In this document: piece by piece, positions 26,040-34,812 of the stretch
How the letters are laid out: every line of letters begins with the position of its first letter
Numbering within the stretch: the first letter of the stretch is position 1
Assembly: GCA_022447625.1 (NCBI GenBank)
Contig: JAKVAX010000002.1
Span: 62,001 to 126,000, forward strand
DNA: 64,000 bases
Direction of reading: 5' to 3'
DNA from: Flavobacteriales bacterium
GTDB lineage: Bacteria > Bacteroidota > Bacteroidia > Flavobacteriales_D > Sanyastnellaceae
The notes under the pieces: model-generated
What the model saw: only the letters and a program-made list of their open reading frames with translations
The model's database searches: none
Told to the model about the DNA's origin: nothing
Position numbers and translations under genes: made by a program

Positions 26040-27514
26040 AGACTGATCTTTTCAATTTTGATCTTTTGTCCTTGCTTCAAATCCTTGGCGTTCAGCCCTT
26101 TGTTGAGTCGTTGTATTTGCTCGACCGAAACACCATCATACAATTTGGCAATATCCCACAAGGTATCACCTTTTCGAACAGTATGATAGCGATAGTCTGC
26201 GTCGTGCGTAGTTTCAGGTTTCGGAGTACGCTTTTCCGTTTTGTTAACGGAAGAACTACTCTTTTTCTTGTCCTTCTTATCGGTATAGATGTAAAGTTTC
26301 TGTCCGGCTCGGATCATGGAGCCTCGGATGTTGTTCCACGCTTTAAGCTGTGAAACCGTTACGCCATGGCGCTGGGCAATGCTTCCCAACACATCTCCCG
26401 AGCGCACATAGTATACGACCGGCTCGTCTTGAACCACGATTTCCGGTTCCTCGTCTTTCTTATAGTTGTAGATACTATCAGCTACCGCAAGGAAATCGGA
26501 CGCTGTTCCATAGGGTAATCGAATGGCGTAATCACTGTCTTTTGGGATCACCCCTTTGCGGTAGGTAGGGTTGTACCAGCTGAGCGCATCCTGATCAATG
26601 TCGAGGAAGGCCTCAATCTGATCGAAACGCAATTGATCACTTACTTGAATGGTATCCGTTTCTAGCCAACTGCACGTCGCTTCCGCTGGGTAAATGTTGT
26701 ACTCCTCATGGAAGTTCATGAGGTAGACTACTGCAATAAAAGCGGGCACGTAGCCACGTGTTTCTCGTGGTAGGTATGGTCTTACTTCCCAATAGGTGGT
26801 TTTTCCTCCTGACCTTCGAATGGCCTTGTTGACATTCCCTGGACCGGCATTGTAAGCTGCCAAAGCAAGGTTCCAATCGCCGTACAATCCGTGAAGTTTA
26901 TGTAGGTATCTGCAAGCAGCTTCGGTGCTTTTCACCGGATCCATGCGCTCGTCAACGTAGGAATTGACTTGAAGGTCGTAGGCACGTCCCGTCTGGTACA
27001 TAAACTGCCATAACCCTGTAGCTCCCACGCGTGAACGGGCTCTCGGGTTGAGCGCAGATTCAACAATCGGAAGGTGCTTTAGCTCCAATGGGACATCCGC
27101 TGCATCTAGCTTTTCTTCGAACAATGGGAAGTAGTAGCCCGACATACCGAGCATTCTACCAAGCTGTTTATTTCGTCGAGAATAGTAGAAACGGATGTAA
27201 TCGAGAACTGTTTCGTTCCCTTTGAGGTTCATCGGAGTTTGCGTATCGAGCAAATCAAGGCGTTGCAACACCAATGCGGTATCGATCGAAGGAAGCTCAC
27301 CTTCTTCAAAGTCGTAGACGTTCCAAAAGGAGGTATCTGTGCTTAGACAGAATTGCTCTTGAAATGATTGTTGCCAGATCGAATCGACCTCGCAGAGGTA
27401 CAGGCCGCTCAATAACTGGGCGTCTGAAGCGGGGGCTTCTACTTGAGTAGAATCCTGTGCTGTCATGCCCAGTTGAATCAGGGCAAAAAGGATCATGAAG
27501 TTAACACGGCGCAC
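26036..27514 (-). CDS. MltD-like lytic transglycosylase with two LysM domains
   Basis: It cleaves peptidoglycan glycan strands. A signal peptide (about residues 1-19) is followed by an SLT catalytic domain: PIVESALNPRARSRVGATGLWQF contains the catalytic Glu, then AALAAYNAGPGNVNKAIR. Two LysM modules bind glycan: YYVRSGDVLGSIAQRHGVTV near residue 365 and YHTVRKGDTLWDIAKLYDGV near residue 440, joined by a Lys/Ser-rich linker. This order matches MltD-type enzymes. The protein is probably periplasmic or outer-membrane-associated. Confidence 0.92.
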   Translation of the reverse strand: MRRVNFMILFALIQLGMTAQDSTQVEAPASDAQLLSGLYLCEVDSIWQQSFQEQFCLSTDTSFWNVYDFEEGELPSIDTALVLQRLDLLDTQTPMNLKGNETVLDYIRFYYSRRNKQLGRMLGMSGYYFPLFEEKLDAADVPLELKHLPIVESALNPRARSRVGATGLWQFMYQTGRAYDLQVNSYVDERMDPVKSTEAACRYLHKLHGLYGDWNLALAAYNAGPGNVNKAIRRSGGKTTYWEVRPYLPRETRGYVPAFIAVVYLMNFHEEYNIYPAEATCSWLETDTIQVSDQLRFDQIEAFLDIDQDALSWYNPTYRKGVIPKDSDYAIRLPYGTASDFLAVADSIYNYKKDEEPEIVVQDEPVVYYVRSGDVLGSIAQRHGVTVSQLKAWNNIRGSMIRAGQKLYIYTDKKDKKKSSSSVNKTEKRTPKPETTHDADYRYHTVRKGDTLWDIAKLYDGVSVEQIQRLNKGLNAKDLKQGQKIKIEKISL

Positions 27515-27569
27515 AATGTCACTTTAATTAACCTACGCAGAAATATGCTGATTGTTTTATGGAGAGACC

Positions 27570-27746
27570 TTAGTCTTCGATGCGTTCGCCTTTCGATGAC
27601 TTTTCGTCATCTGCTTGCGTAGCGTCTTTGAATTCTTTGACACCACGTCCGAGACCGCGCATAAGTTCAGGAATCTTACGTCCTCCGAACAAAAGCAGGA
27701 TAACTGCTACGATTAGTACGATTTGCCAAGGGCCAATGCTTCCCAT
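27570..27746 (-). CDS. tatA: Sec-independent translocase subunit TatA (short)
   Basis: A 58-residue protein read on the minus strand starts MGSIGPWQIVLIVAVILLLF, then FGGRKIPELMRGLGRGVKEFK. That is the TatA/E pattern: one membrane helix, the FGGKK-type hinge and an amphipathic helix, followed by a short charged tail (DATQADDEKSSKGERIED). It forms the Tat export pore with TatBC, which are not in the window. It lies upstream of the lytic transglycosylase gene in the same direction with a 55-bp gap. Confidence 0.9.
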   Translation of the reverse strand: MGSIGPWQIVLIVAVILLLFGGRKIPELMRGLGRGVKEFKDATQADDEKSSKGERIED

Positions 27747-27842
27747 AATGGATTATTTTGGAGGTTCTCTGCTAAAGCGTCTGCTCTAACACTCACGTAA
27801 GACAAAGGTATATAAACCCTACGGATGTGTCGCGTTTTTCGA

Positions 27843-28682
27843 CTAATTCAGCGCCATATTATCGATGAGGCGCACACCATCAACCCATGCGGCTGCCAAA
27901 GCACGTACTTCACGCGACCAATCTGAGGCCTCTTGAAAGTCATCGGCGTACACCACAGACAAGTATTCAAGCTTTACTCCAGGTTGCTGTTCCAGGTGAC
28001 GATGTCCCCAATGCTGCACCATTTGCGGATCCACTTTCGTTGCGCGTTCCGCCATCTCTTTTAGGGTTCGATAGATGGCTAGTGCATTTTGCCTGCCTCG
28101 CAGCGAAAGGCGCACGTTGCGAGAACTCATGGCCAATCCATCCGTGTCTCTAATAAGTGTGCAAGGCATAATCTCTGTCAGGATCTGTTCTCGGCGCACT
28201 AGTTCGCGAATGATAGCTAATTGCTGAAAGTCTTTCTCTCCGAAATAGGCTTTGTCTGCTTGAATCGAATCTAATAAAAGGCGAACGACGGTTACCACCC
28301 CGTCAAAATGGCCTGGTCGCTTTGCTCCTTCGAGTGTTTCGGTCAAGAAACCATAATCAGCGCGAAGGCTTTCGACCTTATCACCATAAATGTCGTTCAC
28401 ACCAGGGGCAAAAATAGCATCGCAACCGTAGCTTTTTGCCAGTTCAATATCGGCAGATAGCGTACGCGGATAAGCGTCTAAATCGTTAGATCTGTCGAAT
28501 TGAGTGGGGTTTACGAAGATGCTACACACACAAATTTCGTTCTCTTTTGCAGCCCGTTCAATCAAGCTCCCATGCCCCGCGTGAAGCGCCCCCATTGTGG
28601 GAACATAACCCACTGATCCTGCGCTGGTAAAGACTTTGCTTCGCAGCGCTTTCCATTCGTCTGGATGTGTGAAAAGGATCAT
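27843..28682 (-). CDS. panC: Pantothenate synthetase
   Basis: It condenses pantoate and beta-alanine with ATP to make pantothenate. The nucleotidyltransferase signature PTMGALHAGHGSLIERA is present, with the HxGH-type motif. IFVNPTQFDRSNDLDAYPRT is the pantoate-binding block, and DKAYFGEKDFQQLAIIREL follows. MSSRNVRLS corresponds to the KMSKS-like loop. 279 residues is normal. It is divergent from the starch-synthase-like gene, an arrangement I recall from other Bacteroidota, where panD is often beside it. panD is absent here. Confidence 0.95.
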   Translation of the reverse strand: MILFTHPDEWKALRSKVFTSAGSVGYVPTMGALHAGHGSLIERAAKENEICVCSIFVNPTQFDRSNDLDAYPRTLSADIELAKSYGCDAIFAPGVNDIYGDKVESLRADYGFLTETLEGAKRPGHFDGVVTVVRLLLDSIQADKAYFGEKDFQQLAIIRELVRREQILTEIMPCTLIRDTDGLAMSSRNVRLSLRGRQNALAIYRTLKEMAERATKVDPQMVQHWGHRHLEQQPGVKLEYLSVVYADDFQEASDWSREVRALAAAWVDGVRLIDNMALN

Positions 28683-28733
28683 AGAAAACGGGGTGGTTTA
28701 GTTACGGCAAAACGGCCAAAGCTAATAGATTCG

Positions 28734-28765
28734 TTTGAATTTGGGCCTAGTTTTTCGTAATTTTG
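28734..28765 (+). promoter_or_regulatory. Promoter of the starch-synthase-like gene
   Basis: TTTG at 28734-28737 and TAATTTTG at 28758-28765 are 20 bp apart, a good match to the Bacteroidota -33/-7 consensus. The predicted start site is about 20 bp before the ATG. Confidence 0.6.
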
Positions 28766-28793
28766 CAAACAATCCTGACAAATTCAATTCCTG

Positions 28794-29624
28794 ATGAGTA
28801 AAGCCAGAATTCTATACGTTTCTCAAGAAATACAACCTTTCTGTCCAGAAACAATTATCTCAAGGATTAGCAGGCATCTCCCACAGGGCGCACACGAGAA
28901 AGATAAAGAGATCCGAGTGTTCATGCCTCGTTATGGTAAGATCAACGAGCGCAGGCACCAACTTCACGAAGTGATCCGTCTTTCTGGAATGAATCTTATC
29001 ATCGACGATACGGATCATCCTCTCATTATTAAGGTCGCATCTATCCCTAGTGCGCGTATGCAAGTTTACTTCATTGATAATGAAGAATTCTTCAAGCGCA
29101 AGGCGTACGTAACGCAAGAAGATGGCGAAATGTTTGAAGATGCCGATGAACGCTCGATGTTCTTTGTGCGCGGCGTGTTGGAGACAGTGAAAAAGCTAGG
29201 CTGGGTCCCTGATGTGATCCATAGCCACGGCTGGATGTCTGCACCTTTAGGTATGTACGTAAAAGAAGTCTACAAAAACGACGCACATTTCTCCAACTCT
29301 AAACTTGTCTACAGCATCTACGAAGATGGTTTCGAAGGCACGTTGAACGAGAACTTCAGTAAGAAACTAGTTCAAGACGGAGTTTCAGAAGCTGCATCAG
29401 ACATCGTTAAAGAGCCAACATTTGTTAATCTTAACAAGCTGGCTGTCCACTATTCTGATGCTGTAATCGTTAATGGTGAGAATATTGATTCAGAATTGCG
29501 CACCTTTGTCGACGATTCTGATAGCGTATCTATCACTTGTGACAATGAAGACAACATCGTTGCTGAAGCGACTACACTTTATGACACTATCCTTGAGGGA
29601 AAGCCGGCACTCGTTGAAGAGTGA
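28794..29624 (+). CDS. Glycogen/starch synthase N-terminal-domain protein (GT5-like)
   Basis: The 276-residue protein resembles only the N-terminal Rossmann domain of GT5 glycogen/starch synthases: ILYVSQEIQPF near the start (replacing the usual KxGGLxD loop), VFMPRYGKINERRHQLHEVI, and DVIHSHGWMSAPLGMYVKEVY. The C-terminal nucleotide-sugar domain is absent, so it is unlikely to be a working glycogen synthase. Similar stand-alone proteins are widespread in Bacteroidota beside panC, which makes a regulatory or carbohydrate-binding role more likely. It has its own promoter and terminator. Confidence 0.75.
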   Translation: MSKARILYVSQEIQPFCPETIISRISRHLPQGAHEKDKEIRVFMPRYGKINERRHQLHEVIRLSGMNLIIDDTDHPLIIKVASIPSARMQVYFIDNEEFFKRKAYVTQEDGEMFEDADERSMFFVRGVLETVKKLGWVPDVIHSHGWMSAPLGMYVKEVYKNDAHFSNSKLVYSIYEDGFEGTLNENFSKKLVQDGVSEAASDIVKEPTFVNLNKLAVHYSDAVIVNGENIDSELRTFVDDSDSVSITCDNEDNIVAEATTLYDTILEGKPALVEE

Positions 29625-29643
29625 TCAACGGCCATTAAATCAT

Positions 29644-30942
29644 ATTGTTGAGAAGCGGCCCATTTGGGCCGCTCTCTTTTTGTTCACGCTTTTCGCCATA
29701 GCTGGTTGCGAAAAACCCGAACAAGAACTAGGCCTGGGTATCCAACCCGATGATGACCTATTGACGGCATTCCAAACAGACACCACAACCATTGAGTGTT
29801 TCACCATCCGTGAAGACTCTCTGGCTACGGATGAACTCTCGCAGTCACTACTTGGAAACTACTTCGATCCATTAACCGTAATCACAAGTACCTAAATCTA
29901 CACTCAGCTCCGACTCGGAACTCCTGACCAAGACTTTGGTACCAACCCCGTAGCCGATTCTATTGTGCTCGCAATGCGCTACACAGGTGAATCGTACGGG
30001 TCACTGCAAGATCAGTTCTTCGAAGTATACCGCCTCACTGAAGACTTGTTCATCGATTCAACCTACTATTCGAACGATGACTTCGACTTCGATTTTGATA
30101 ACCTCGTTGAAATTGGACAAGAAACTCAAGGCTTCAACCTTTCAGACAAGCTATTCTTTGAAGAGGATTCAGCAAACCCTCAGTTACGTCTTCCGCTAGA
30201 TCTTGCCTTTGGTGAAGAGCTTATGAACGCTGGTGATGAGATATACGACACCAATGAGAACTGGCTGGAATACTTCAAAGGAATCTACGTTCGCTCCTCA
30301 AGCGGAGGTGGTGGTGTAGTGAATCTAGACCTTGTAGACAGTGAGTCTGCTGTGCGTCTATATTACCACAACGACGATGACACACTGTTCTACGACTACG
30401 TGATCAACACATCTTGTGCTCGTGTGAACCGCTTTGAACATAGCTTCACAGGAGACTTGATGCCACTGAACAACTTTGGCGAATCTCCTGCTAACCAAGT
30501 CGGCTATGTACAAGCCGCAGCTGTGTGTAAAACGCGCATTGAGTTCCCGCACATTGATGATTACAACGAGTTCGAACAACGCACAATCAACAAAGCAGAG
30601 CTAATCATTCCTGTTTTTCAGGAGTTTGATGAGCGCTTACCTCTCCAATCCGCCTTGTTCCTGTTGACCGAAGATGAAGACGGTGACGCCGTGGGTCTTC
30701 CAGGTCAGCTCTCAACGGTTGTCGACATCGGCGGCAGCTACAATTCAAGCACCAATGAATACCGATTCAACATTTCACGCTGGTTTCAAGAGTACCTCAA
30801 TGGTAACCAAGCTGTGAATTTCGTGAACTTGGTGTCGAATAATGCCGGTATCTCTGTGCGTCGCGTTGGAGCCAACGGACCAGAGGCTAATCCAGAGGAT
30901 TCATCGAACAACATGAGGTTGATTCTGACCTTCACAGACTGA
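29644..30942 (+). pseudogene. DUF4270 lipoprotein gene broken by an in-frame TAA
   Basis: One frame runs from about 29644 to 30942 and encodes a DUF4270-type surface lipoprotein. It reads EKRPIWAALFLFTLFAIAGCEKP (signal and lipobox), ELGLGIQPDDDLL, then LLGNYFDPLTVITST, a TAA at 29893-29895, and IYTQLRLGTPDQDFG in the same frame to the end. Family members have a continuous sequence across this point. No ATG, GTG or TTG is properly placed for the signal peptide, and only an ATT at 29644 fits. The start region also overlaps the previous gene's terminator. So the gene is either a recent pseudogene or affected by consensus errors. Confidence 0.7.
29654..29680 (+). terminator. Intrinsic terminator after the starch-synthase-like gene
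   Basis: AGCGGCCC pairs with GGGCCGCT around ATTT and is followed by CTCTTTTT. The eight-pair GC-rich stem lies 30 bp after the stop codon and inside the signal-peptide codons of the DUF4270 frame. Confidence 0.8.
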
Positions 30943-31069
30943 TCTAATATCAGATAACATCTTACGCATAGCTTGTCGTTGATTACGCAAACTTGCAATG
31001 GCCAAGCTCGAAGGCATTTTTGTATACCTTCGTAATGGTCTATGATGATCCTAAAACTGTAGAATACCT

Positions 31070-32914
31070 ATGTGTGGAATTGTCGCTTATCTCGGAGATG
31101 AGAATGCATACCCTGTACTTATTAAAGGGTTAAAGAGACTGGAATACCGTGGCTATGATAGCGCGGGTGTTGCCATCCTTAAAGAAAACGACATTGCGCT
31201 TCACAAGTGCAAAGGAAAAGTGAGTGATCTTGAAGCACACATCGGTGACGCTTCAACAGACGGAACCGTAGGAATCGGTCACACCCGTTGGGCAACGCAC
31301 GGACCACCGAACGACATCAATGCTCACCCCCATGTTTCGGGAGATGGCGAGCTCGCCATCATTCACAATGGAATCATTGAGAATTACAGCACCCTTAAAG
31401 AAGAGTTGATCAACCGCGGACACAAGTTCGAGAGTGATACAGATACTGAAGTGTTGGCCCACTTGATTGAAGAAGTACGTAGCAATACAGAAGTAGAACT
31501 TTTTGAGGCCGTTCGTATTTCATTGAACGAGGTGGTTGGTGCCTACGCTATCGTAGTGATGGATCGTAACAATCCAAACCAATTGATCGCGGCGAAGAAG
31601 TCGAGCCCGTTGGTCATTGGAATTGGAGAAGACGGAACGTACTATGTAGGTTCAGATGCGACACCAATTGTTGAATACACGAAAAACGTTGTCTACCTCG
31701 AGGATGAGGAGATTGCTTTGATGGACCGCCAGTCAGGTCTGAAAATCAAGACAATCCAAAACCGCGAGAAGACCCCATATATCCAGGAACTTGAGCTTCA
31801 CTTAGAAGCGCTAGAGAAGGGAGGGTATGATTACTTCATGCTGAAGGAAATCTACGAGCAACCACGCTCTATCCGTGATTGCTTCCGTGGGCGAATGAAC
31901 CTTCAGAAAGGAATGATTCGCTTGTCAGGAATCGAAAACTTCGAAGACAAGTGGACGAACGCCAAACGCATCCTGATTGTGGCTTGTGGTACTTCATGGC
32001 ACGCCGGCTTGGTAGCCGAGTACCTCTTCGAAGACCTCGCGCGCATTCCTGTAGAAGTTGAATATGCTTCTGAGTTCCGTTACCGAAACCCAATCATCAC
32101 CGAAGATGACATCGTTATTGCCATTAGTCAGAGTGGTGAAACGGCGGATACCTTGGCTGCCATTAAGATGGCTAAGGAAAAAGGGGCGCACATCTTCGGT
32201 GTGTGTAACGTGGTAGGGTCTACCATCTCAAGAGAGACTGACAGCGGTTGCTACACGCACGCTGGACCAGAAATCGGGGTGGCATCTACGAAAGCATTCA
32301 CAGCTCAAGTAACGGTATTGACTTTGATGGCCCTGACTGTAGCCCAAAAGCGCGGAACGATCAGCCCAGAGCGTCTGCACCGTCTGATTGCTGAGATCAA
32401 CTCTTTGCCAGACAAAATTGAGCAGACCTTGGCGTCAAACGATCAAATCGAATTCATTTCAGAGATCTACAAAGACGCTAGCAACGCCCTATACCTAGGT
32501 CGTGGCTTCACCTTCCCTGTTGCGCTTGAAGGAGCGTTGAAGCTGAAAGAGATAAGCTATATCCACGCTGAGGGATACCCTGCAGCAGAGATGAAACACG
32601 GGCCGATTGCCTTAATTGACGAGGAAATGCCGGTATTCGTGATTGCTACGCAAGGTCAGAGCTACGAAAAAGTAGTCAGCAACATCCAAGAGGTAAAAGC
32701 GAGAAAAGGAAAGATCATCGCCATCGTTACGATTGGGGATACTGAAGTGAAGAAAATCGCTGATCACGTTATTGAGATTCCAAAGACTGATGATGTCTTG
32801 GTACCGTTGGTTTCAGTAGTTCCACTGCAATTGTTGAGCTACCACATCGCATTAATGCGCGGGTGTAATGTTGACCAGCCGCGTAACCTTGCGAAATCAG
32901 TAACCGTAGAGTGA
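31070..32914 (+). CDS. glmS: Glutamine-fructose-6-phosphate aminotransferase (isomerizing)
   Basis: It makes glucosamine-6-phosphate for peptidoglycan and LPS. Cys2 of MCGIVAYLG is the glutaminase nucleophile. LEYRGYDSAGVA and GHTRWATHG complete the class II glutaminase domain. Two SIS domains follow, visible as IVACGTSWHAGLVAEYLFE with AISQSGETADTLAA, and YLGRGFTFPVALEGALKLKE. The C-terminus DQPRNLAKSVTVE is the conserved closing tail. 614 residues is standard. No glmS ribozyme-like structure is evident in the 127-bp upstream region. Confidence 0.97.
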   Translation: MCGIVAYLGDENAYPVLIKGLKRLEYRGYDSAGVAILKENDIALHKCKGKVSDLEAHIGDASTDGTVGIGHTRWATHGPPNDINAHPHVSGDGELAIIHNGIIENYSTLKEELINRGHKFESDTDTEVLAHLIEEVRSNTEVELFEAVRISLNEVVGAYAIVVMDRNNPNQLIAAKKSSPLVIGIGEDGTYYVGSDATPIVEYTKNVVYLEDEEIALMDRQSGLKIKTIQNREKTPYIQELELHLEALEKGGYDYFMLKEIYEQPRSIRDCFRGRMNLQKGMIRLSGIENFEDKWTNAKRILIVACGTSWHAGLVAEYLFEDLARIPVEVEYASEFRYRNPIITEDDIVIAISQSGETADTLAAIKMAKEKGAHIFGVCNVVGSTISRETDSGCYTHAGPEIGVASTKAFTAQVTVLTLMALTVAQKRGTISPERLHRLIAEINSLPDKIEQTLASNDQIEFISEIYKDASNALYLGRGFTFPVALEGALKLKEISYIHAEGYPAAEMKHGPIALIDEEMPVFVIATQGQSYEKVVSNIQEVKARKGKIIAIVTIGDTEVKKIADHVIEIPKTDDVLVPLVSVVPLQLLSYHIALMRGCNVDQPRNLAKSVTVE

Positions 32915-33106
32915 TTCTTGTCAGAAAAAGTGTAAGACTCAACAAAAGGCTTACATTTGGCAACAATGCTAACTGTCTGAACTAGGGTAAATATGCCCCT
33001 GTATCAAACGGGAAGTGTTGAAAACGAAGATATTTACCAAAATCTAGAAGCTAAATCTTTCCGTCCTTGCACGATGGAAACGAGTATTACTAAATTTTCA
33101 ACCATC

Positions 33107-33877
33107 ATGAAAAAAGTAGTCTTTTTTATTGCGGCAGCGCTACTCTGCCTCGCTGGTACAAATGAAGTACAAGCACAGAAACAGATCGGAGGCGACAAGA
33201 ACGTCGAGTTCCAATTCTCTCCACTAGGAGGTAACCCGATCGGAATCAACGGTATCCGTCTGCGTCTCTTCAACTCTGAGTCGTCTGCGATCCGTGTCAA
33301 CGTATTTGTTGGGTCATCAACAGACAAAACAGTAAATACTGAAGAAGGTGCGATCAGTACCGAGGATCCGGTGAGCCCAATCCTTTTCGATTACGCTCGC
33401 ATGTTTGATCTCACTATCCGTCCAGGATATGAGATGCACTTCGACGGAACAGATCGTCTATCTCCTTACGTGGGTGCTGAGATTGATTTCGGTATCGGTA
33501 ACGTATCTAGCGAGTCTGAGTTCTGGGGGCCAAATGACATCGACGATGCAGGAGAGCTTGAGCAGTACATCGTATGGACTGAAACTCAGAAGCAATCATA
33601 CACGCGTTTTGGACTCAACCTTCTATGTGGTTTTGACTTCTACTTCGCAGACAATGTGTATCTTGGAGCAGAGATGGGCTTTGGATTCAGCAACACAAGC
33701 TGGGCTGACGAAGAGCTAGAAGTTTCTGACCAGGTTGCTTACAACCTATTGAACGGAAACGATTCTGACGAAGATCTACCTGCAGCTGGTGCTGGAGACC
33801 TTTCAGATCAGTCTAATAGCTTCGCAGTTGGTCCTAACGTGAACGGACAGATTCGTCTCGGTTTCTTGATCAACTAA
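33107..33877 (+). CDS. Outer-membrane beta-barrel protein of unknown function
   Basis: A signal peptide (MKKVVFFIAAALLCLAGTNEVQA) is followed by alternating strands with aromatic ends (FQFSPLGG, RLRLFNSES, YARMFDLTIRPGYEMHF, YVGAEIDFGIGN, YTRFGLNLLCGFDFYF, VYLGAEMGFGFSNTS) and an end strand GQIRLGFLIN with a C-terminal hydrophobic pattern typical of porin-like barrels. The long acidic loop between residues about 205 and 240 is probably extracellular. Function cannot be inferred. The start is at MKK, because the longer frame adds an unlikely leader. It is 13 bp from the next exported protein gene. Confidence 0.75.
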   Translation: MKKVVFFIAAALLCLAGTNEVQAQKQIGGDKNVEFQFSPLGGNPIGINGIRLRLFNSESSAIRVNVFVGSSTDKTVNTEEGAISTEDPVSPILFDYARMFDLTIRPGYEMHFDGTDRLSPYVGAEIDFGIGNVSSESEFWGPNDIDDAGELEQYIVWTETQKQSYTRFGLNLLCGFDFYFADNVYLGAEMGFGFSNTSWADEELEVSDQVAYNLLNGNDSDEDLPAAGAGDLSDQSNSFAVGPNVNGQIRLGFLIN

Positions 33878-33890
33878 TAGAACGATTAAA

Positions 33891-34739
33891 ATGAAACTGT
33901 TTACCAAACTTGGTTTTTTCGCGCTCGCAGTAGGTGCTATGATCTTGACTTCATGTTCGAAGCAAGAAGAAAGCAACAACTTCGAGTACCAGACTCAAAC
34001 AACTATTGAGCAACAGCGTGCAGCTGAACAGCTCATGGGTCAAATCTCTGAACTAGGGGTTTGGAATGAGGAGCGTGGCCAGTTGTACAAATTCAACTTG
34101 CAAACGCGTGAATTCAGCTTTGCTGACGCCAACGACGGATGGAACTTCTCTAATTCAGAGGGTCCTGTCTTTATTGAGAACCCTGAAGGTGGCGGCATCC
34201 TGATTATCCCTTCGTTCTCTTTTGGGTCTAACACAGGAGGAACCGTAGTAGCTGGTAACAGTGCCCTTGACATCACCTACACATTCTGCTTCTCTGCTTC
34301 TGACGAAGCGCTTGGCCTCGATCTATTCGATTACGGCGGTAACTTCGACGGAGTCTCTATGGTACTTGGTATCGCTGGAGACTTCGAAGCACTAGCAGAC
34401 GGAGATGTTGATGAAGATTCTGACTTCACTGATTTCTTCCAAGGATTCTGCCTCTACTTCGTTTACGATAACGAGGCGCAAGGTTCTTACGAGATCCTTG
34501 ACTGGTTCGATAACCTAGAAGACGACTTGGATAATCTTGATGAAAAAGGTTTCGGGTACTTGATCGACTTTGTAAATTTCAGCGTGTACTTCACCTCTGA
34601 AGGTACGCTTGATGTAAGCGGTGGTCAGATCAGCTTTACCGGTGAATACTTCGGAATCCTTGAGATCCTTGATAACCTAGAAGACGATACTGTCGATTTC
34701 GACATCGTTCCTGGTTTCGGAGCCATGGGTTGTAGTTAA
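33891..34739 (+). CDS. Acidic lipoprotein of unknown function
   Basis: The lipobox LTSC (Cys at about residue 22) predicts a lipoprotein. The 282-residue product has no domain I recognise. It is rich in Asp, Glu, Phe and Gly, with many short hydrophobic strands (GGILIIPSFSFGSNTGG, LDITYTFCFSAS, VSMVLGIAGDFEAL), which suggests a beta-rich fold. It ends in cysteine-containing AMGCS. The preceding barrel gene is only 13 bp away and a strong terminator follows, so the two form a unit. Confidence 0.6.
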   Translation: MKLFTKLGFFALAVGAMILTSCSKQEESNNFEYQTQTTIEQQRAAEQLMGQISELGVWNEERGQLYKFNLQTREFSFADANDGWNFSNSEGPVFIENPEGGGILIIPSFSFGSNTGGTVVAGNSALDITYTFCFSASDEALGLDLFDYGGNFDGVSMVLGIAGDFEALADGDVDEDSDFTDFFQGFCLYFVYDNEAQGSYEILDWFDNLEDDLDNLDEKGFGYLIDFVNFSVYFTSEGTLDVSGGQISFTGEYFGILEILDNLEDDTVDFDIVPGFGAMGCS

Positions 34740-34762
34740 GCATTCCCTTACTCAAAATATTC

Positions 34763-34790
34763 AAAAGCATCCTTCGGGGTGCTTTTGTCG
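34763..34790 (+). terminator. Intrinsic terminator with UUCG loop
   Basis: AAAAGCATCC pairs with GGGTGCTTTT around a TTCG tetraloop, with one G-T pair, and the T-tract TTTTG follows. It ends the barrel-lipoprotein unit. Confidence 0.85.
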
Positions 34791-34800
34791 TTTTACCCCC

Positions 34801-34808
34801 TATCTTTC
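34801..34808 (+). promoter_or_regulatory. Candidate -7 element TATCTTTC before the cyclase gene
   Basis: One mismatch to TAnnTTTG, ending four bases before the ATG at 34813. It lies just downstream of the terminator. Confidence 0.3.
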
Positions 34809-34812
34809 AAGC

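Noticed and set aside
30940-31069. glmS ribozyme or riboswitch upstream of glmS
   Set aside because: The gap is only 127 bp and shows no ribozyme-like pairing. That element is known mainly from Firmicutes.
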